DNA from: Chloroflexota bacterium
Lineage (GTDB): Bacteria; Chloroflexota; Anaerolineae; B4-G1
Length of the DNA stretch: 64,000 nucleotides
NCBI GenBank assembly: GCA_024232355.1
Contig: JAAEPW010000932.1
Coordinates: forward strand, 1-64,000
Direction of reading: 5' to 3'
Shown piece after piece: positions 10,101 through 18,942 of the stretch. Position 1 is the first letter of the stretch, and each line of letters starts with the position of its first letter. The position numbers were made by a program, and so were the translations under genes. The notes under the pieces were generated by a model. That model was given only the letters and a program-made list of their open reading frames with translations, did not search any database and was not told the origin of the DNA.

Positions 10101-12810
10101 CACCACCGTCATGCCGGTCACGTTCGACGACGTGTTCGGCGTCACCGGGACCCACGCCGCCACCATCACCGTCTGGAATTGCAACCTGACGTCGATCAAT
10201 GCCGTCAGCGACGTCGTCACGTTTACCGTCCGCGAACAGGGCGCGTGTGTGGAGCTGGACAGCATCGCCATCGCGGGCGACACGAGCGGCGAGGCAGGAA
10301 CATACACTTTCACCACAAGTTATGAACCGTTCGACGCCTCCGCTCCCATCACCTACCTGTGGGACAATGGCGCTACCACCGCCGACTCGACCCGCAGCCT
10401 GGGCGTAGGCGTTCACACCTTGATGGTGACGGCCACCAACTGTTCCGGCACGCAGGTGACCGACACACACACCATCACCGTTGTCGGGTGCGTGCCGATC
10501 ACGTGGGTAGACTATGACTGGACGCCGGTCAGCCCCAAGGCCGGGGAGCCAATGACGTTCAGCATTTACTCTCTCCTGCCAACCACTGCCACTTTGGGAC
10601 CTATCACCTACACCTGGGACTTTGACGATGGTCACACGGGCAGCGGTGCTCCTATCGCCCACACCTACGCCATCAGTGGGAGCTATGACGTGCAGATCAC
10701 TGCTACGAACGAGTGCAGTACACCTCGCTATATGAGCCACGAGGTGGACGTCACCGGCGAGCCGGACATTGACGTGACACCGACCTTTGGCTTTAGCTTT
10801 ATGACCTATCCCGACGACACGGTCACCGATACGTTGACCATCAGCAACCATCCCAGCGCCACCGCTGACCTGCACTGGCAGTTGACGGAACAGCCGGAGG
10901 CGAGTTGGATGAGCACGTCGATCACCAGCGATACCTTGACCCCGGGCAGCTACAATGGCGTCATCATCACCGTCGACAGCACTGGCCTGCTTCCCGGCGA
11001 CAGTTTTTCGACCACTCTCACGATCACCAGCGACGACCCGGACGAGTCGCCGTGGCTCAGTACCACGGTCTCCGTGTACGTGCAGTGCCGCGACGTGGGG
11101 ACGGTCACACTCGGTATCACCAATACCGGCACAATCTATACTGACACGGTGGTCTACTTTAGCGCTGGCGTCGATCCGGTCAAAGCCTCTCCGCCCTACA
11201 CGTACGTTGCCGAAACCGACGCCGGGCTGTACACGGGGCAGTTGACGACCACCGTAATGCCGATCACGTTCGACGATATGTTCAACGTCACCGGCACCCA
11301 CGCCGCTACGATCACCGTCTGGAACTGTAACTTGACGTCGGTCTATGCCGTCAGCGACACCATCACCTTTACCGTCCGCGAGCAAGGTGCGTGCGTGGGT
11401 CTGGACAGCGTCGCCATCGCGGGCGACACCAACGGTGCGCCGGGAAGCTATGCCTTTACCACCAGCTATGCACCGTTCGACGTTTCCATCCCCATCACCT
11501 ACCTGTGGGACAATGGCGATACTACCGCCGACTCGACCCGCAGCTTGGGCGTGGGCACACACGTCCTGATGGTGACGGCCACCAACTGCTCCGGCGGGCA
11601 AGTGACCGACACGCACACGATCACTATTACGGGGTGTGTGCCGCTCACGTGGGTGGACTATGATTGGACGCCGGTCAGCCCCAAGGCCGGGGAGCCGGTG
11701 ACCTTTAGCCTCTACTCGCTCCTGCCGTCCACGGTCACTCTGCCGATCACCTATACCTGGGACTTTGACGACGAGTCCGTGGGCAGCGGCATTCCTATCA
11801 CCCACACCTACGCCATCAGTGGGAGCTATGATGTACAGCTCACAGCCACGAATGGGTGCAGCACCCAGTACATGAGCCACGAGGTGGACGTCACTGGCGA
11901 GCCGGACATCAACGTCAGCCCAACCTATGGCTTTAGCTTTATGGCCTTTCCCGATCAGACGATCACCGACACGCTGGGCATCAGTAATCACCCCGACGCC
12001 ACTGCCGATCTGAACTGGCAGTTGACGGAACAGCCACCGGCGAGTTGGGTGGATACGTCGATCACCAGCGGAAGTGTGACCCCAGGGGACGACGAGTACG
12101 TCGTCATCACCGTCGATACCACCGGCCTGGTCCCGGGCGACATCTTTTCGACCACACTCATGGTCACCAGCAACGACCCGGACGAGTCGCCGTGGCTCAG
12201 TACCACAGTCAGCTTGGACGTACTGTGCCGCAACGTGGAAACGGTCACGCTCTCTATCACCAACACCGGCACGATCTATACCGACACGGAGGTCCACTTT
12301 GACGCTGCCATCGAGCCGGTCGCGCTCACCACGCCCTACACTTACAGTTTTGCGGTCGACGGTTCGCCGGTCGTGACCAGCACCAGCAGCCATAATCCGC
12401 TGGGCCTCGACGTCACCTTTGCCGGAACGGGCGTCCATTCCGTCGATGTGGCCGTGTGGAACTGTGACATGCTGTCGAGCTATGCCATCACCGACGCAAT
12501 CACCCTGACCGTCCATGCGCCGAGTGTGTGCGTGGCCCTGGACAGCGTCACCATCGCGGGCGATACCAGCGGCGAGCCGGGCGCGTACACGTTCACCACC
12601 AGCTATCTGCCGCTCGACGCCTCGGAGCCCATCACGTACACCTGGGACGACGCCGGGCAGGCGGACACGTCCGCGCGTACCCTGGTCGCGGGCACTCACG
12701 CGCTGACGGTGACGGCGGTCAATCCGTGCACCGCCGTTCCGGTCATCAACACGCACGAGATCGTCATCAGCGGGTACAAAATCTACCTGCCGCTCGTGCT
12801 GCGCAACTAG
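4123..12810 (+). CDS. Giant exported protein: GGX-loop beta-helix, DUF11 and triplicated PKD-type modules
   Basis: 2895 aa; ATG with AGGAGA 8 nt upstream. Residues 1-30 are a signal peptide ending near VGA. Residues about 223-860 alternate coils of roughly 22 residues (pattern G-[IVL]-x-V ... N-x-[IV]-x-x-[IV]-x-G) with glycine-rich inserts of (Gly-Gly-X)n type. About ten coils each carry an insert at the same corner. Residues about 975-1540 are a second right-handed beta-helix of right-handed parallel repeat type (N-N-T-V, G-G-G-I motifs). A DUF11-type domain follows (about 1545-1655). Then come Ig/PKD domains ([10 protein letters not shown]) and BACON-like or ASPM/Hydin-like domains ([10 protein letters not shown]) in three tandem modules of 380-382 residues (from 1743). 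The end is [11 protein letters not shown], a tail shared with the next two giants. No catalytic motif is visible. A surface adhesin or matrix fibre is the most likely role; this is inference. Confidence 0.85.
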   Translation: MKTKMLFFRFTSLTLTLTMLLAPFTSIVGAAPPNDTSQLPLPNILPAWAQLSSELAPLSLVPTAANGTHEILAPPPVPERESQLAPLLLPGGSTIQGVLAMSDVWGPGTITVTGDIIVIPGVTIVITPGTTIQMATSDAANLGIDINRIEYIVMGTLQVNGPVTFTSQSGSPAGGDWHGIRFLPGSAGWIANTTVEYGIAGVSIEAASPDLVDNTIRYMHGVDGTTPGVPGSNGTSGGSAYGVYITGTVNSMLQNNTVYSITGGTGGNGTGGSNGAPNYPGGGNGGGGGSGGDGGLATGIFAGNGATPLLFINTVMTITGGAGGVGGAGGDGGDGLPGPGPGTPGGTGGNGGTGGAGSQGGDAYGIHYQDAGDGSPIIDNVIHDVISGDGGAGGAGGMGGNGGAGGNGEGGAPSGLGGDGGNGGAGGNGGTGGLAVGIRLERSSPWTMDNDIDAIVSGGGADGGAGGGGGAGGPGGDGVDFETNGGNGGNPGGGGQGGVGGRGGEANGIRVEGGVAAPTVPDVLNNTVDGVFGGAGGAGGAGGNGGGGGVGGEAHGIRVQSSNTSPNVADNDIAGVYGGAGGTGGAGGNGGTGGAGGVGGVGIFPMPLPGNGGNGGRGQNGGAGGDGGPGGLASGIYVLNTTIAPPVQRNTAAEIHAGDGGPGGDGGLGGDGGIGGDGGPDLNSMQGGNGGAGGDGGLGGNGGSGGDGAEAAGMLSYNAIHEAINNLVHDIFAGDAGNGGSGGDGGNGGPGGNAGMPPMPPLNWGGWGGNGGDGGDAGNGGDGGDSTGLHADSSSVDYVHNTSADVADGGAAGGAGSVGGGGNDGPPGNPPGDPFNPPPIPGNPGAIGSSGASGDSMGLWADNNASVAFFNNILAHTSPPGANTYGVRVAGGSAATLDYNDVWTHTIQYSGVLVPANDIQQDPVFANWPGDDFYLAGCQSPAADAGMAVTVYDDGADDDARPWGFFDMGYDEYTPAWFNPMVLNGIIAADTTWPPGQYLMTGDVGINAGVILTVEAGALVQINPLDLWDIGTDPLIEIINRGTLRTGAGGTSPVTFTVAGCEPEPGQWYGIQFHAGSNGYIDPTIIEYGTHGVVINTGIPVTIADSHIRYNLHSTSSGNAWGAGVAIFTGTHYVTNTHIYSNTAVATGSGDSAIGSGVYLLRGSTLFEDSLVYDNRTYSFGGDGFGGGMNLWGGRTPTLRNCQVYSNHVRGFDRAFGGGIDIDNTSAVIEANTLVHDNTAIALTGNAYGGGVSIGSQAMTPQPIIRDSQVTTNTLNTMGSAWSFGGGIGFFENSLTTALISDTLIAGNANQGADACGGGIGMAWQASAARFDGNLIYNNLAQAMGGSGAGGGGICLLENNTVTVTNNLVAYNIADDPSLIIPWAGGGGIYADGFGSYLVNNTVVNNRALGAGGDGGGVYLWANGGVLSNTIIVDNTAGNDGGGVFWTGGVASVGFNDVWGNIAGVMGGDEYDSGSAPPPTDIYADPLFVGSGDLATFFHLQQGSPAIDVGTGPGVGVPTEDYDDEFRPWGMTWDIGFDEVQDFEVQKRVNAATAAPGDLLVYTVVVTNPSAIATVSGGWITDAVPANTTWHSGPDCNLATCSYGAGDVWWNGDVPANTVLTLAYTVTVDNGLANGTDITNDAFFAVGAAAEWSNVVTTTIYECITLTSVSIGGAMSGGPGIYTFSTSYDPTSATLPITYLWDNGDTITNSVRTLDVGIHTLTVTATNCSGAQVTDTHTITIACVPITSVDYEWTPPNPKAGETITFSLYSLLPSTATLPITYTWDFDDGNAGAGMPITHTYAVSGTYWPYLTAANPCSEKYMSIEMNVPGEPDIDVVPTTSFSFMIYPDETLSGTLTISNHPSATADLHWQLAETPAAAWASVLPVSGTLAPGSDEYVIVTIDSTGLLPGDYFTTTLAITSNDPDESPWLTTTVSVDVQCRDVGTATLSITNTGTIYTDTTVYFSAAVEPVNASAPYTYVAETDAGLYTGQLTTTVMPVTFDDVFGVTGTHAATITVWNCNLTSINAVSDVVTFTVREQGACVELDSIAIAGDTSGEAGTYTFTTSYEPFDASAPITYLWDNGATTADSTRSLGVGVHTLMVTATNCSGTQVTDTHTITVVGCVPITWVDYDWTPVSPKAGEPMTFSIYSLLPTTATLGPITYTWDFDDGHTGSGAPIAHTYAISGSYDVQITATNECSTPRYMSHEVDVTGEPDIDVTPTFGFSFMTYPDDTVTDTLTISNHPSATADLHWQLTEQPEASWMSTSITSDTLTPGSYNGVIITVDSTGLLPGDSFSTTLTITSDDPDESPWLSTTVSVYVQCRDVGTVTLGITNTGTIYTDTVVYFSAGVDPVKASPPYTYVAETDAGLYTGQLTTTVMPITFDDMFNVTGTHAATITVWNCNLTSVYAVSDTITFTVREQGACVGLDSVAIAGDTNGAPGSYAFTTSYAPFDVSIPITYLWDNGDTTADSTRSLGVGTHVLMVTATNCSGGQVTDTHTITITGCVPLTWVDYDWTPVSPKAGEPVTFSLYSLLPSTVTLPITYTWDFDDESVGSGIPITHTYAISGSYDVQLTATNGCSTQYMSHEVDVTGEPDINVSPTYGFSFMAFPDQTITDTLGISNHPDATADLNWQLTEQPPASWVDTSITSGSVTPGDDEYVVITVDTTGLVPGDIFSTTLMVTSNDPDESPWLSTTVSLDVLCRNVETVTLSITNTGTIYTDTEVHFDAAIEPVALTTPYTYSFAVDGSPVVTSTSSHNPLGLDVTFAGTGVHSVDVAVWNCDMLSSYAITDAITLTVHAPSVCVALDSVTIAGDTSGEPGAYTFTTSYLPLDASEPITYTWDDAGQADTSARTLVAGTHALTVTAVNPCTAVPVINTHEIVISGYKIYLPLVLRN
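9349..12777 (+). repeat. Three tandem 1.14-kb repeats inside the first giant exoprotein gene
   Basis: Module starts, at the Cys codon of C-V-P-[IL]-T, lie at 9349, 10489 and 11635, giving periods of 1140 and 1146 bp (380 and 382 codons). Each module encodes a PKD-type domain, a BACON-like domain and one or two further Ig-like domains. The copies are visibly alike at DNA level over long stretches, so unequal crossing-over could change module number. One further related copy ends the neighbouring gene (16978-18130). Confidence 0.85.
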
Positions 12811-12832
12811 CCGCACCCCGTCACAAGGGTGA

Positions 12833-12861
12833 TTGTCAGCCCGGTTGACGTATGCTATACT
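12833..12861 (+). promoter_or_regulatory. Sigma70-type promoter
   Basis: TTGTCA (12833-12838), 17-nt spacer, TATACT (12856-12861). It lies 22 nt after the stop of the first giant gene. It would start transcription about at 12868, where a GTG opens a reading frame that ends just before the second giant gene. Confidence 0.55.
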
Positions 12862-12867
12862 GAGCGC

Positions 12868-13128
12868 GTGACAGAGACAAGGCCCGACGGGTTGCCCGTT
12901 AGCTCTAGCGGGTTACTCGTCGGGCCCGATAGGTTACCTGTCGGGCCCGCGAGGCTATGCGCGAGGCCGGTGGGGCATCATCGACGTGGGGGCGTTTTCC
13001 TCCACATAATCAAAAACGACAGCGACGAGTACGAACGATTTGGCGGAACTCGCATGAGTGAGCGCACGAAGCATTCCGCCCCGGCAAAGGTTCAGAAACC
13101 ATCACAAGAGTTACAAAAGGAGAAATAA
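12868..13128 (+). CDS. Possible leaderless small ORF preceding the second giant gene
   Basis: GTG at 12868 lies 6 nt after the TATACT box, where transcription should begin, so the ORF could be read from a leaderless mRNA. It encodes 86 aa and stops at 13126-13128, 6 nt before the ATG at 13135. The ribosome binding site of the large gene (AAAGGAG, around 13115-13122) lies inside the ORF end, which would allow translational coupling. The N-terminal third is made of a 7-residue repeat (GLLVGPD, RLPVGPA) encoded by the 21-bp tandem repeat at 12889-12951. The C-terminal third is charged, rich in Lys, Gln and Ser. It resembles no protein I know and may equally be untranslated leader. Confidence 0.3.
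   Translation: MTETRPDGLPVSSSGLLVGPDRLPVGPARLCARPVGHHRRGGVFLHIIKNDSDEYERFGGTRMSERTKHSAPAKVQKPSQELQKEK
12889..12951 (+). repeat. 21-bp tandem repeat, three units
   Basis: Units at 12889-12909, 12910-12930 and 12931-12951 begin with [AG]GGTT and share CGTCGGGCCCG-like 3' halves. A degenerate fourth unit may follow. The period of 21 keeps the reading frame of the small ORF that spans it. Confidence 0.7.
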
Positions 13129-13134
13129 AGAACA

Positions 13135-16100
13135 ATGAACAAACATTCGTTTTATCGCGGCGGAAACCTGGGGATGGTGTTAATATTGATCGTGGCCTTG
13201 TTTCCTTTCTCGTCAGCGGCGGCTGATGCGCCACCGGTGGGCAATGCCCCGGCGCGGTCTATCGCCAATCTCGAACGTTGGCCGCTCGACCCCGGCGCGG
13301 GCCGCGCCCCCCACGCGCCACAAGCGACGGTCATCAGCACGGACACGACGTGGAACACCAATCAGAGTCTCAACCAGGACGTTGTCATCCAAAGCGGCGC
13401 GGTACTGACCGTCACCGCCGGTGTCGACGTGGCGGTGCAGTGTACGGACGCTGCGCCTTATGGCAGCGGATACGACGCCGCGCGCATCGAGATCATTGTC
13501 CTGAGCGGCAGCGAGTTGCGCGCCGATGGGGCTACCTTTCGCGGTGACGGCAGTCCGTCTTGCTGGTTTGGCATTCAATACCGCACCGACAGCGGCGGTT
13601 ATCTGTACAACAATCAGATCGTGGACGGCGTGGTGGGCGTCATGATCGAAAACAGTTCGCCTGACGTTCTCGTGAACGAGATCGGCTTGATGACAGGGGA
13701 GGACGGCCTTGTTCCCGGGGCCAGCGGCAACGACGGCGTAGGCATCCTGGTCGACGGCGCGAACGCCGCGCCCAGCATCGAGGACAATAACATTCACACG
13801 ATCTTTGGCGGTAACAGTATGGGCTGGACGTCTGGCGCATCCGGCGTCTATCCCAGCGGCAATGGCGGCGACGGCAATGGCGGTGGCGACGGCGGTGATG
13901 CCTATGGCATCTTTGTAATGAATAGCGCGTTTCCGGGTATCTTTGACAATGCCATCTCGGTCATCGTTGGCGGCAACGCGGGCGCGGGCGGCGATGGCGG
14001 CGGCGGCGCGGATGGCGCGGACGGTTTGGACCCCACCCACAACCCCATCTCCCTCGACGGAATGCCGGGCGGCGCGGGCGGCTTGGGCGGCACCGGCGGC
14101 ACCGGCGGCGACGCGGTCGGCATCGACTTGCAAGGCAGCATATCCCACGTCATTGACCACAATACCATCATCACGGTCACCGGCGGCTTGGGCGGCAACG
14201 GCGGCATGGGCGGCGACGGCGGCAACGGCGGCAATGGCTATAATGCCAGCGCGGAACCCTACATGCCGGGCGGCAACGGCGGCGATGGCGGCTTGGGCGG
14301 CGATGGCGGCGATGGCGGCGACGGCGGCGAAGCGGACGGCATCCGGGCGCTGGCCGCCGGAACGCTCGACATCACCCACAACACGGTCACGGTGATCCTG
14401 GCCGGAAATGCAGGCAATGGCGGCGATGGCGGCGCGGGCGGGGCTGGCGGGCTGGGCGGAGACGGCGGATTTGGCGACGAGCCAGCCCTCGCGCCCCCCG
14501 GCGGCAACGGCGGCGCGGGCGGCGCGGGCGGGGATGGCGGCGGCGGCGGCGCGGGCGGCTATGCCTATGGCTTGCACGCCGACACGGCCCCGGCCACGTT
14601 GAGCATTGTAGACAAAAATACGCTGTACAACATCGTGGCCGGATACGGCGGCGCGTGCGGCAACGGCGGCGCGAGCGGTGCGGCGGGGCATGGCGGCACG
14701 GGCGGCACGAATACCGTCTTTGGCTATCCCTTTGGCGGGACAGGCGGAAATGGCGGCCACAGTGGCGCGGGCGGCGCGGGCGGCAACGGCGGCGCGGGCG
14801 GCGACGGTATGGGCCTGGCGATCTATAACGACGCCGACAATGCCTATCCCGTGACCAACAATGACGTTTGGGACGTGTTTGGCGGATACGGCGGCGCGGG
14901 CGGATTCGGCGCGGACGGCCAGGCAGGCGGCATGGGCGGCGCGGGCGGGCTCGACAATGACGGGGGGCAGGGGCAAGGCGGCAACGGCGGCGATGGCGCA
15001 GACGGCGGCGACGCGGGCAACGGCGGCGCCGCCGGGGACGGCATCGTTCTGCACATTGACCCGGCCCAACCTGACGCCACCAACAATACGCTGGCAGACC
15101 CCGAATCACCCCTCATCGGCGGGCTGGGCGGCGGATATGGCGACGGCGGGCTGGGCGGAAACCCGGGAGATAACAATGGGACAGTGCCCGCGCCCGCCCC
15201 AGGCAACAACGGCGGGCCCGGCGCGACCAGCGGAAATGGCGGCGGCGGGATGGCTGTTGGCATCCGGGTGGGCAGCGGGTCCTCGCCCAACGTGTATAAC
15301 AACATTGTCGTGGGAACCTGGAGCACGGGCACTGTGCCCATCAACACGATCGGCGTCCTGGCCGATGCGGGCGCGTCCATCGCCGGGCTGGACTATAATG
15401 ACGTCTGGAACTGGAACACGCTCTACAGCGGCGGCGTCCCGGCGCATCCCAACGACATCAGCCTCGACCCGCTCTTTGTGGACGCGGCTTTGGATGAGCA
15501 TCACTTGCAGTTTGGCTCGCCTTGCGTGGACACGGCCAACGACGGCGTGCCCGCGCGTCCGCCCGACGATCACGACGACGTGTCGCGCCCGTTGGACGGG
15601 AACCACGACGCGCTGGCTCAAACTGACCGGGGCGCGTACGAGCGCGGCCACGTGGGTGTGTCCAAGGCTGTGAACCACGCCACAGTCGATCCCGGCGACG
15701 TTCTCACCTACACTCTGGTGGTCGATGGCGGCAATTTGCCCGTTGGGATGGGTATTTCCATGGACCTGGCCGACGGCGCGCCGCTGAACACGACGTACAA
15801 CGATCACTTGAGTTATAGCGGCGGCAACGCGGTGGAAGGCGCGAGCGGTTTTGACTGGGGCGGCTATATCACGCGGGCGGTGCGCATCACGATCACGTTC
15901 CAGGTGACGGTCACGGGGTCATCTGTCGTCGTCACCAACACTGCCGTCTATACTGACCCGGATGGCACGTGGCAGAGCAATCGCGTGAGCACTACCGTGG
16001 GCGCGCTCTATGGCGTCAGTCTGACGCCGGCCACAAAGCTAGAGTATGGGGACAATGGCGACACGGTCACTTTTGACCTCGTGGTAAAGAACACGGGCGA

Positions 16101-18156
16101 TACGGCGGACAGCTTTGGCCTGACAAAGGCTGGCGATACCTGGCCGACCGCTCTCTCCACTATGAGTGTGGGGCCGTTGGGCGCGGGCGTCACGGCCACG
16201 GTCCGGGTGTCGGTCACGGTGCCGGGCGCGGCGGTAGCGGGCAGCATCGACGAGGCCACGGTCACGGCCACGTCGGTCACCAGTCCGGGTGCTTTTGACA
16301 GTTCGGTCATCAGTACGGAGGTGATGTCGCACTATGACATGCACGTGGACCCCGCCAGCGCGATTTTGACGGACAACCCGTCCGAGGTCGTCACTTTTAC
16401 GTTGACGGTCTATAACGACGGCAACGTCGCTGACAGCTATGATCTGACAAACTCGCTCGCCGCCTGGCCCATCGTGTTCTCTGCGAGCACGGTAGGGCCG
16501 GTAGGGCCGTGGAGTAATGAGAGTTTCGAGGTGTACGTCACGATCCCCGGCGGCACGGCGAACGGGGCGCAGGATGTGGTGACGGTCACGGCCACGTCGC
16601 AGGGCGCGCCGGGTATGACCGAGTATTCAGTGCTGACCACCGTCGCGACGACGCAGACGGTGGTGCGGGATGTGGATGTCACGCCCGCCACCGATGCCAA
16701 GAGCAACTATGTCGGTTTCAGCGTCGTTTATTATCTGACGGTGTTCAACACGGGCAACATTACTGACTCGTTCAGTGTGAGCGCATCGGGCAATGCCTGG
16801 ACGACCGACATCAACCCGACTCACTTTTCTCTCGGCATGGGTAGTACCAATCTGGTCATCGTCACCGTAGATATTCCCCCCAGCGCGATCGGCGGGCAGT
16901 TTGACGCAGCCACGATCACCGTCCAGGGAACCGGTGTCTCTGATTCTTCGCTCTTGACGACGACGGCTATATCTGTCTGCACGCCGATCACGTGGGTGGA
17001 CTATGACTGGACGCCACCCAATCCAAATGCTGGGGAGACGGTGACGTTCGGTATCAGTTCGCTCTCGCCGACGACGGCCACGCAGCCGGTTGTCTACACG
17101 TGGGACTTTGGCGATACCTACACGGCTACCGGCGCTCTGGTCACGCACACGTATGCGATCAGCGCGAGTTACGGGGTGCAAGTCACCGCCACGAACTCGT
17201 GCAGCCAACAGTATATGGAGCACGCGGTGAACGTCACCGGCGAGCCGGACATTAACGTGGCTCCAACCTATGGCTTTAGCATGGCGCTCTATCCTGGCGA
17301 GACGATTACCGACACGCTGACCATCAGCAATCACCCCAGCGCTACCGCCGATCTGAACTGGCAGTTGGCAGAGAGCCCGGAGGTGAGTTGGATGAGTGCG
17401 TCAATCTACAGCGGAACGGTGGCCCCGGGCGGCGACGATGGCGTCACTATCATCGTGGATGCGACCGGCCTGGTTCCCGGTGATAGGCTTTCGACCACGC
17501 TGGCGATCAGCAGCAACGATCCGGACGAGCCGCTGTGGCTTAGTGCTACGGTGGATATGTACGTTATGTGTCGAGATGTGCAGACGGTCACACTGTCGAT
17601 CACCAACACGGGCACGATCTATACCGACACGGTGGTCCACTATAGCGCTGCCGTCGAGCCGGTCGGCGCTTCTACGCCCTACACTTACAGATTCACCATA
17701 GATGGTTCGCCGGTCGTGACCAATACTACCAGTGACAATCCATTTGGCATTGAGAATACTTTTGTCGGCACCGGCACCCACACTGTCGAGGTGGCCTTTT
17801 GGAACTGTAACATGTTGCCGGCCTATGCCATAACCGATGCGATCACACTCACCGTCCGCGCGTTGGGCGAGTGTGTGGATCTGGACAGCGTCACCATTGC
17901 GGGAGACACCAGCGGTGCGCCGGGAACCTACACCTTTACCACCAGCTACCTGCCGTTCGATGCTTCCATCCCCATCACGTACACTTGGGATGATAGCGGG
18001 TACGCCGACACTTCCATCCGCAGCTTGGGCACCGGACCGCACACCCTGATGGTGACGGCGACCAACCCGTGCACCGCTGCCCCGGTGACCGACGATCACC
18101 GGATTGTCATCAGTGGGTACGACATCTACTTGCCCATCGTCATGCGCAACCCCTAA
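13135..18156 (+). CDS. Giant exported protein with GGX-loop beta-helix, DUF11, NEW3-like and PKD-type domains
   Basis: 1673 aa; ATG with AAAGGAGA about 11 nt upstream. It is a shorter paralogue of the giant at 4123-12810. There is a signal peptide (cleavage near SSA-AAD), then residues about 236-706 of beta-helix coils with (Gly-Gly-X)n inserts, each coil showing G-[IVL] ... N-x-[IV]-x-x-[IV]-x-G. A DUF11-type domain follows (about 838-960). Then come three NEW3/CARDB-like domains (about 960-1280; LEYGDNGDTVTFDLVVKNTG) that closely match domains in the Rhs protein downstream. Last is one PKD plus BACON-like module (from about 1282) matching the tandem modules of the first giant. The C-terminus is YDIYLPIVMRNP. 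No enzymatic motif is seen. The domain sharing with both flanking genes suggests duplication and module exchange within the cluster. Confidence 0.85.
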   Translation: MNKHSFYRGGNLGMVLILIVALFPFSSAAADAPPVGNAPARSIANLERWPLDPGAGRAPHAPQATVISTDTTWNTNQSLNQDVVIQSGAVLTVTAGVDVAVQCTDAAPYGSGYDAARIEIIVLSGSELRADGATFRGDGSPSCWFGIQYRTDSGGYLYNNQIVDGVVGVMIENSSPDVLVNEIGLMTGEDGLVPGASGNDGVGILVDGANAAPSIEDNNIHTIFGGNSMGWTSGASGVYPSGNGGDGNGGGDGGDAYGIFVMNSAFPGIFDNAISVIVGGNAGAGGDGGGGADGADGLDPTHNPISLDGMPGGAGGLGGTGGTGGDAVGIDLQGSISHVIDHNTIITVTGGLGGNGGMGGDGGNGGNGYNASAEPYMPGGNGGDGGLGGDGGDGGDGGEADGIRALAAGTLDITHNTVTVILAGNAGNGGDGGAGGAGGLGGDGGFGDEPALAPPGGNGGAGGAGGDGGGGGAGGYAYGLHADTAPATLSIVDKNTLYNIVAGYGGACGNGGASGAAGHGGTGGTNTVFGYPFGGTGGNGGHSGAGGAGGNGGAGGDGMGLAIYNDADNAYPVTNNDVWDVFGGYGGAGGFGADGQAGGMGGAGGLDNDGGQGQGGNGGDGADGGDAGNGGAAGDGIVLHIDPAQPDATNNTLADPESPLIGGLGGGYGDGGLGGNPGDNNGTVPAPAPGNNGGPGATSGNGGGGMAVGIRVGSGSSPNVYNNIVVGTWSTGTVPINTIGVLADAGASIAGLDYNDVWNWNTLYSGGVPAHPNDISLDPLFVDAALDEHHLQFGSPCVDTANDGVPARPPDDHDDVSRPLDGNHDALAQTDRGAYERGHVGVSKAVNHATVDPGDVLTYTLVVDGGNLPVGMGISMDLADGAPLNTTYNDHLSYSGGNAVEGASGFDWGGYITRAVRITITFQVTVTGSSVVVTNTAVYTDPDGTWQSNRVSTTVGALYGVSLTPATKLEYGDNGDTVTFDLVVKNTGDTADSFGLTKAGDTWPTALSTMSVGPLGAGVTATVRVSVTVPGAAVAGSIDEATVTATSVTSPGAFDSSVISTEVMSHYDMHVDPASAILTDNPSEVVTFTLTVYNDGNVADSYDLTNSLAAWPIVFSASTVGPVGPWSNESFEVYVTIPGGTANGAQDVVTVTATSQGAPGMTEYSVLTTVATTQTVVRDVDVTPATDAKSNYVGFSVVYYLTVFNTGNITDSFSVSASGNAWTTDINPTHFSLGMGSTNLVIVTVDIPPSAIGGQFDAATITVQGTGVSDSSLLTTTAISVCTPITWVDYDWTPPNPNAGETVTFGISSLSPTTATQPVVYTWDFGDTYTATGALVTHTYAISASYGVQVTATNSCSQQYMEHAVNVTGEPDINVAPTYGFSMALYPGETITDTLTISNHPSATADLNWQLAESPEVSWMSASIYSGTVAPGGDDGVTIIVDATGLVPGDRLSTTLAISSNDPDEPLWLSATVDMYVMCRDVQTVTLSITNTGTIYTDTVVHYSAAVEPVGASTPYTYRFTIDGSPVVTNTTSDNPFGIENTFVGTGTHTVEVAFWNCNMLPAYAITDAITLTVRALGECVDLDSVTIAGDTSGAPGTYTFTTSYLPFDASIPITYTWDDSGYADTSIRSLGTGPHTLMVTATNPCTAAPVTDDHRIVISGYDIYLPIVMRNP

Positions 18157-18169
18157 TATTTTTTACCTC

Positions 18170-18199
18170 ATCCCCCCCGGACCTTTGTCCGGGGGGGAT
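18170..18199 (+). terminator. Hairpin terminator after the second giant gene
   Basis: A 13-bp perfect stem (18170-18182 with 18187-18199, run of seven C against seven G) closes a CTTT loop, 14 nt after the stop codon. The T-tract that follows is weak, so termination may be partial. Confidence 0.65.
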
Positions 18200-18228
18200 T
18201 GCTGATTTCCCCTATACCCTTGCGCAGG

Positions 18229-18376
18229 GGCACTGGTTCAGTTGGGTGGGATTTTTAGAGAATAATCTGTTGTGGCTCGAAATTGAGCTTGTAGCCGCGC
18301 TTTCCATAGCGCGTAAGGCTCTACGAGGTATGGAAACCTCGTCTACATCGTAATCCCATTCAACTGAACCAGTACC
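18229..18376 (+). mobile_element. 148-bp composite MITE, copy 1
   Basis: Terminal inverted repeats of about 25 bp (starting GGCACTGGTTCAGTTG) bound the element. The flanks are an 8-bp direct repeat TGCGCAGG (18221-18228 and 18377-18384), as expected of a target-site duplication. Inside, a 46-bp core (18296-18341) holds two small hairpins whose six-base loops, TTCCAT and ATGGAA, are complementary. It has no coding capacity. Copy 2 at 50693-50840 has the same length and arms but the core in reverse orientation. Confidence 0.85.
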
Positions 18377-18461
18377 TGCGCAGGGGAACTAGTTCGTTCA
18401 GCGACAAAAAGAATAAATAGATAAATCATTCCTTTTTCACTCTCGTACTTGCCAAGAACAC

Positions 18462-18491
18462 TTGACACGTGGGGGTATATGCCCTTATACT
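18462..18491 (+). promoter_or_regulatory. Sigma70-type promoter upstream of the Rhs gene
   Basis: TTGACA (18462-18467), 18-nt spacer, TATACT (18486-18491). It is the best promoter match between the MITE and the Rhs gene and would give a leader of about 450 nt. Confidence 0.5.
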
Positions 18492-18583
18492 AAAGACTGC
18501 GTTGATGCGGGCCATCAACCCACTTGCAGAGTTGCTACTTGGCCTGGCGCGATGGGACACAGAGCACACTGAGTAGATTGTAA

Positions 18584-18714
18584 GGTAATCGCTTTTATAC
18601 TTGATTGTCCCATTTTGCTCAAAGGAGATCAACAGGTCCCCGTTCGTATCTGGTTTTTTTGCACCCAAGAACCGGGATTTGACGATCTTTGACGAGCAAA
18701 TAAAAGCGATTGCC
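18584..18714. repeat. Inverted repeat in the long leader of the Rhs gene
   Basis: GGTAATCGCTTTTAT (18584-18598) is answered by its inverted copy with one mismatch at 18700-18714. A second pair, TGGGACA near 18553 and TGTCCCA near 18607, lies within the same leader. The stretch 18492-18942 has no convincing gene. A perfect anti-Shine-Dalgarno match AAGGAGGTGA at 18864-18873 has no suitably spaced start codon. Confidence 0.5.
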
Positions 18715-18942
18715 CTGGCAGACAGAGATTCACAGAGAAAAACGCTTCTCTTTGTGAGTATTTGTGAAATGCTCTGATGCTCTCTGTAACAACATACCGA
18801 ATAGTTACTTTGCAGATTGACAAAGGCTCTGGTATATGGCATTGGGCCAGCGTCAAAGTAAAAAAGGAGGTGAAATCAAAACTAGACAACCGTAAATATT
18901 TGATCAAACACGTACAAAGTTAAAATAAGAAAGGAGACTTGG

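Noticed and set aside
9424..12816. Antisense open frame of 1130 codons opposite the PKD-type modules
   Set aside because: It is periodic only because the sense repeats are. Its Asp/Arg/Gly/Val-rich translation matches no family.
18426..18842. Minus-strand frame of 138 codons in the Rhs leader
   Set aside because: Irregular composition, no ribosome site, no recognisable domain, and it overlaps the likely promoter and inverted repeats.
18864..18873. Perfect Shine-Dalgarno decamer suggesting a small gene
   Set aside because: No start codon lies at a usable distance; the GTG within it would give only 17 codons.
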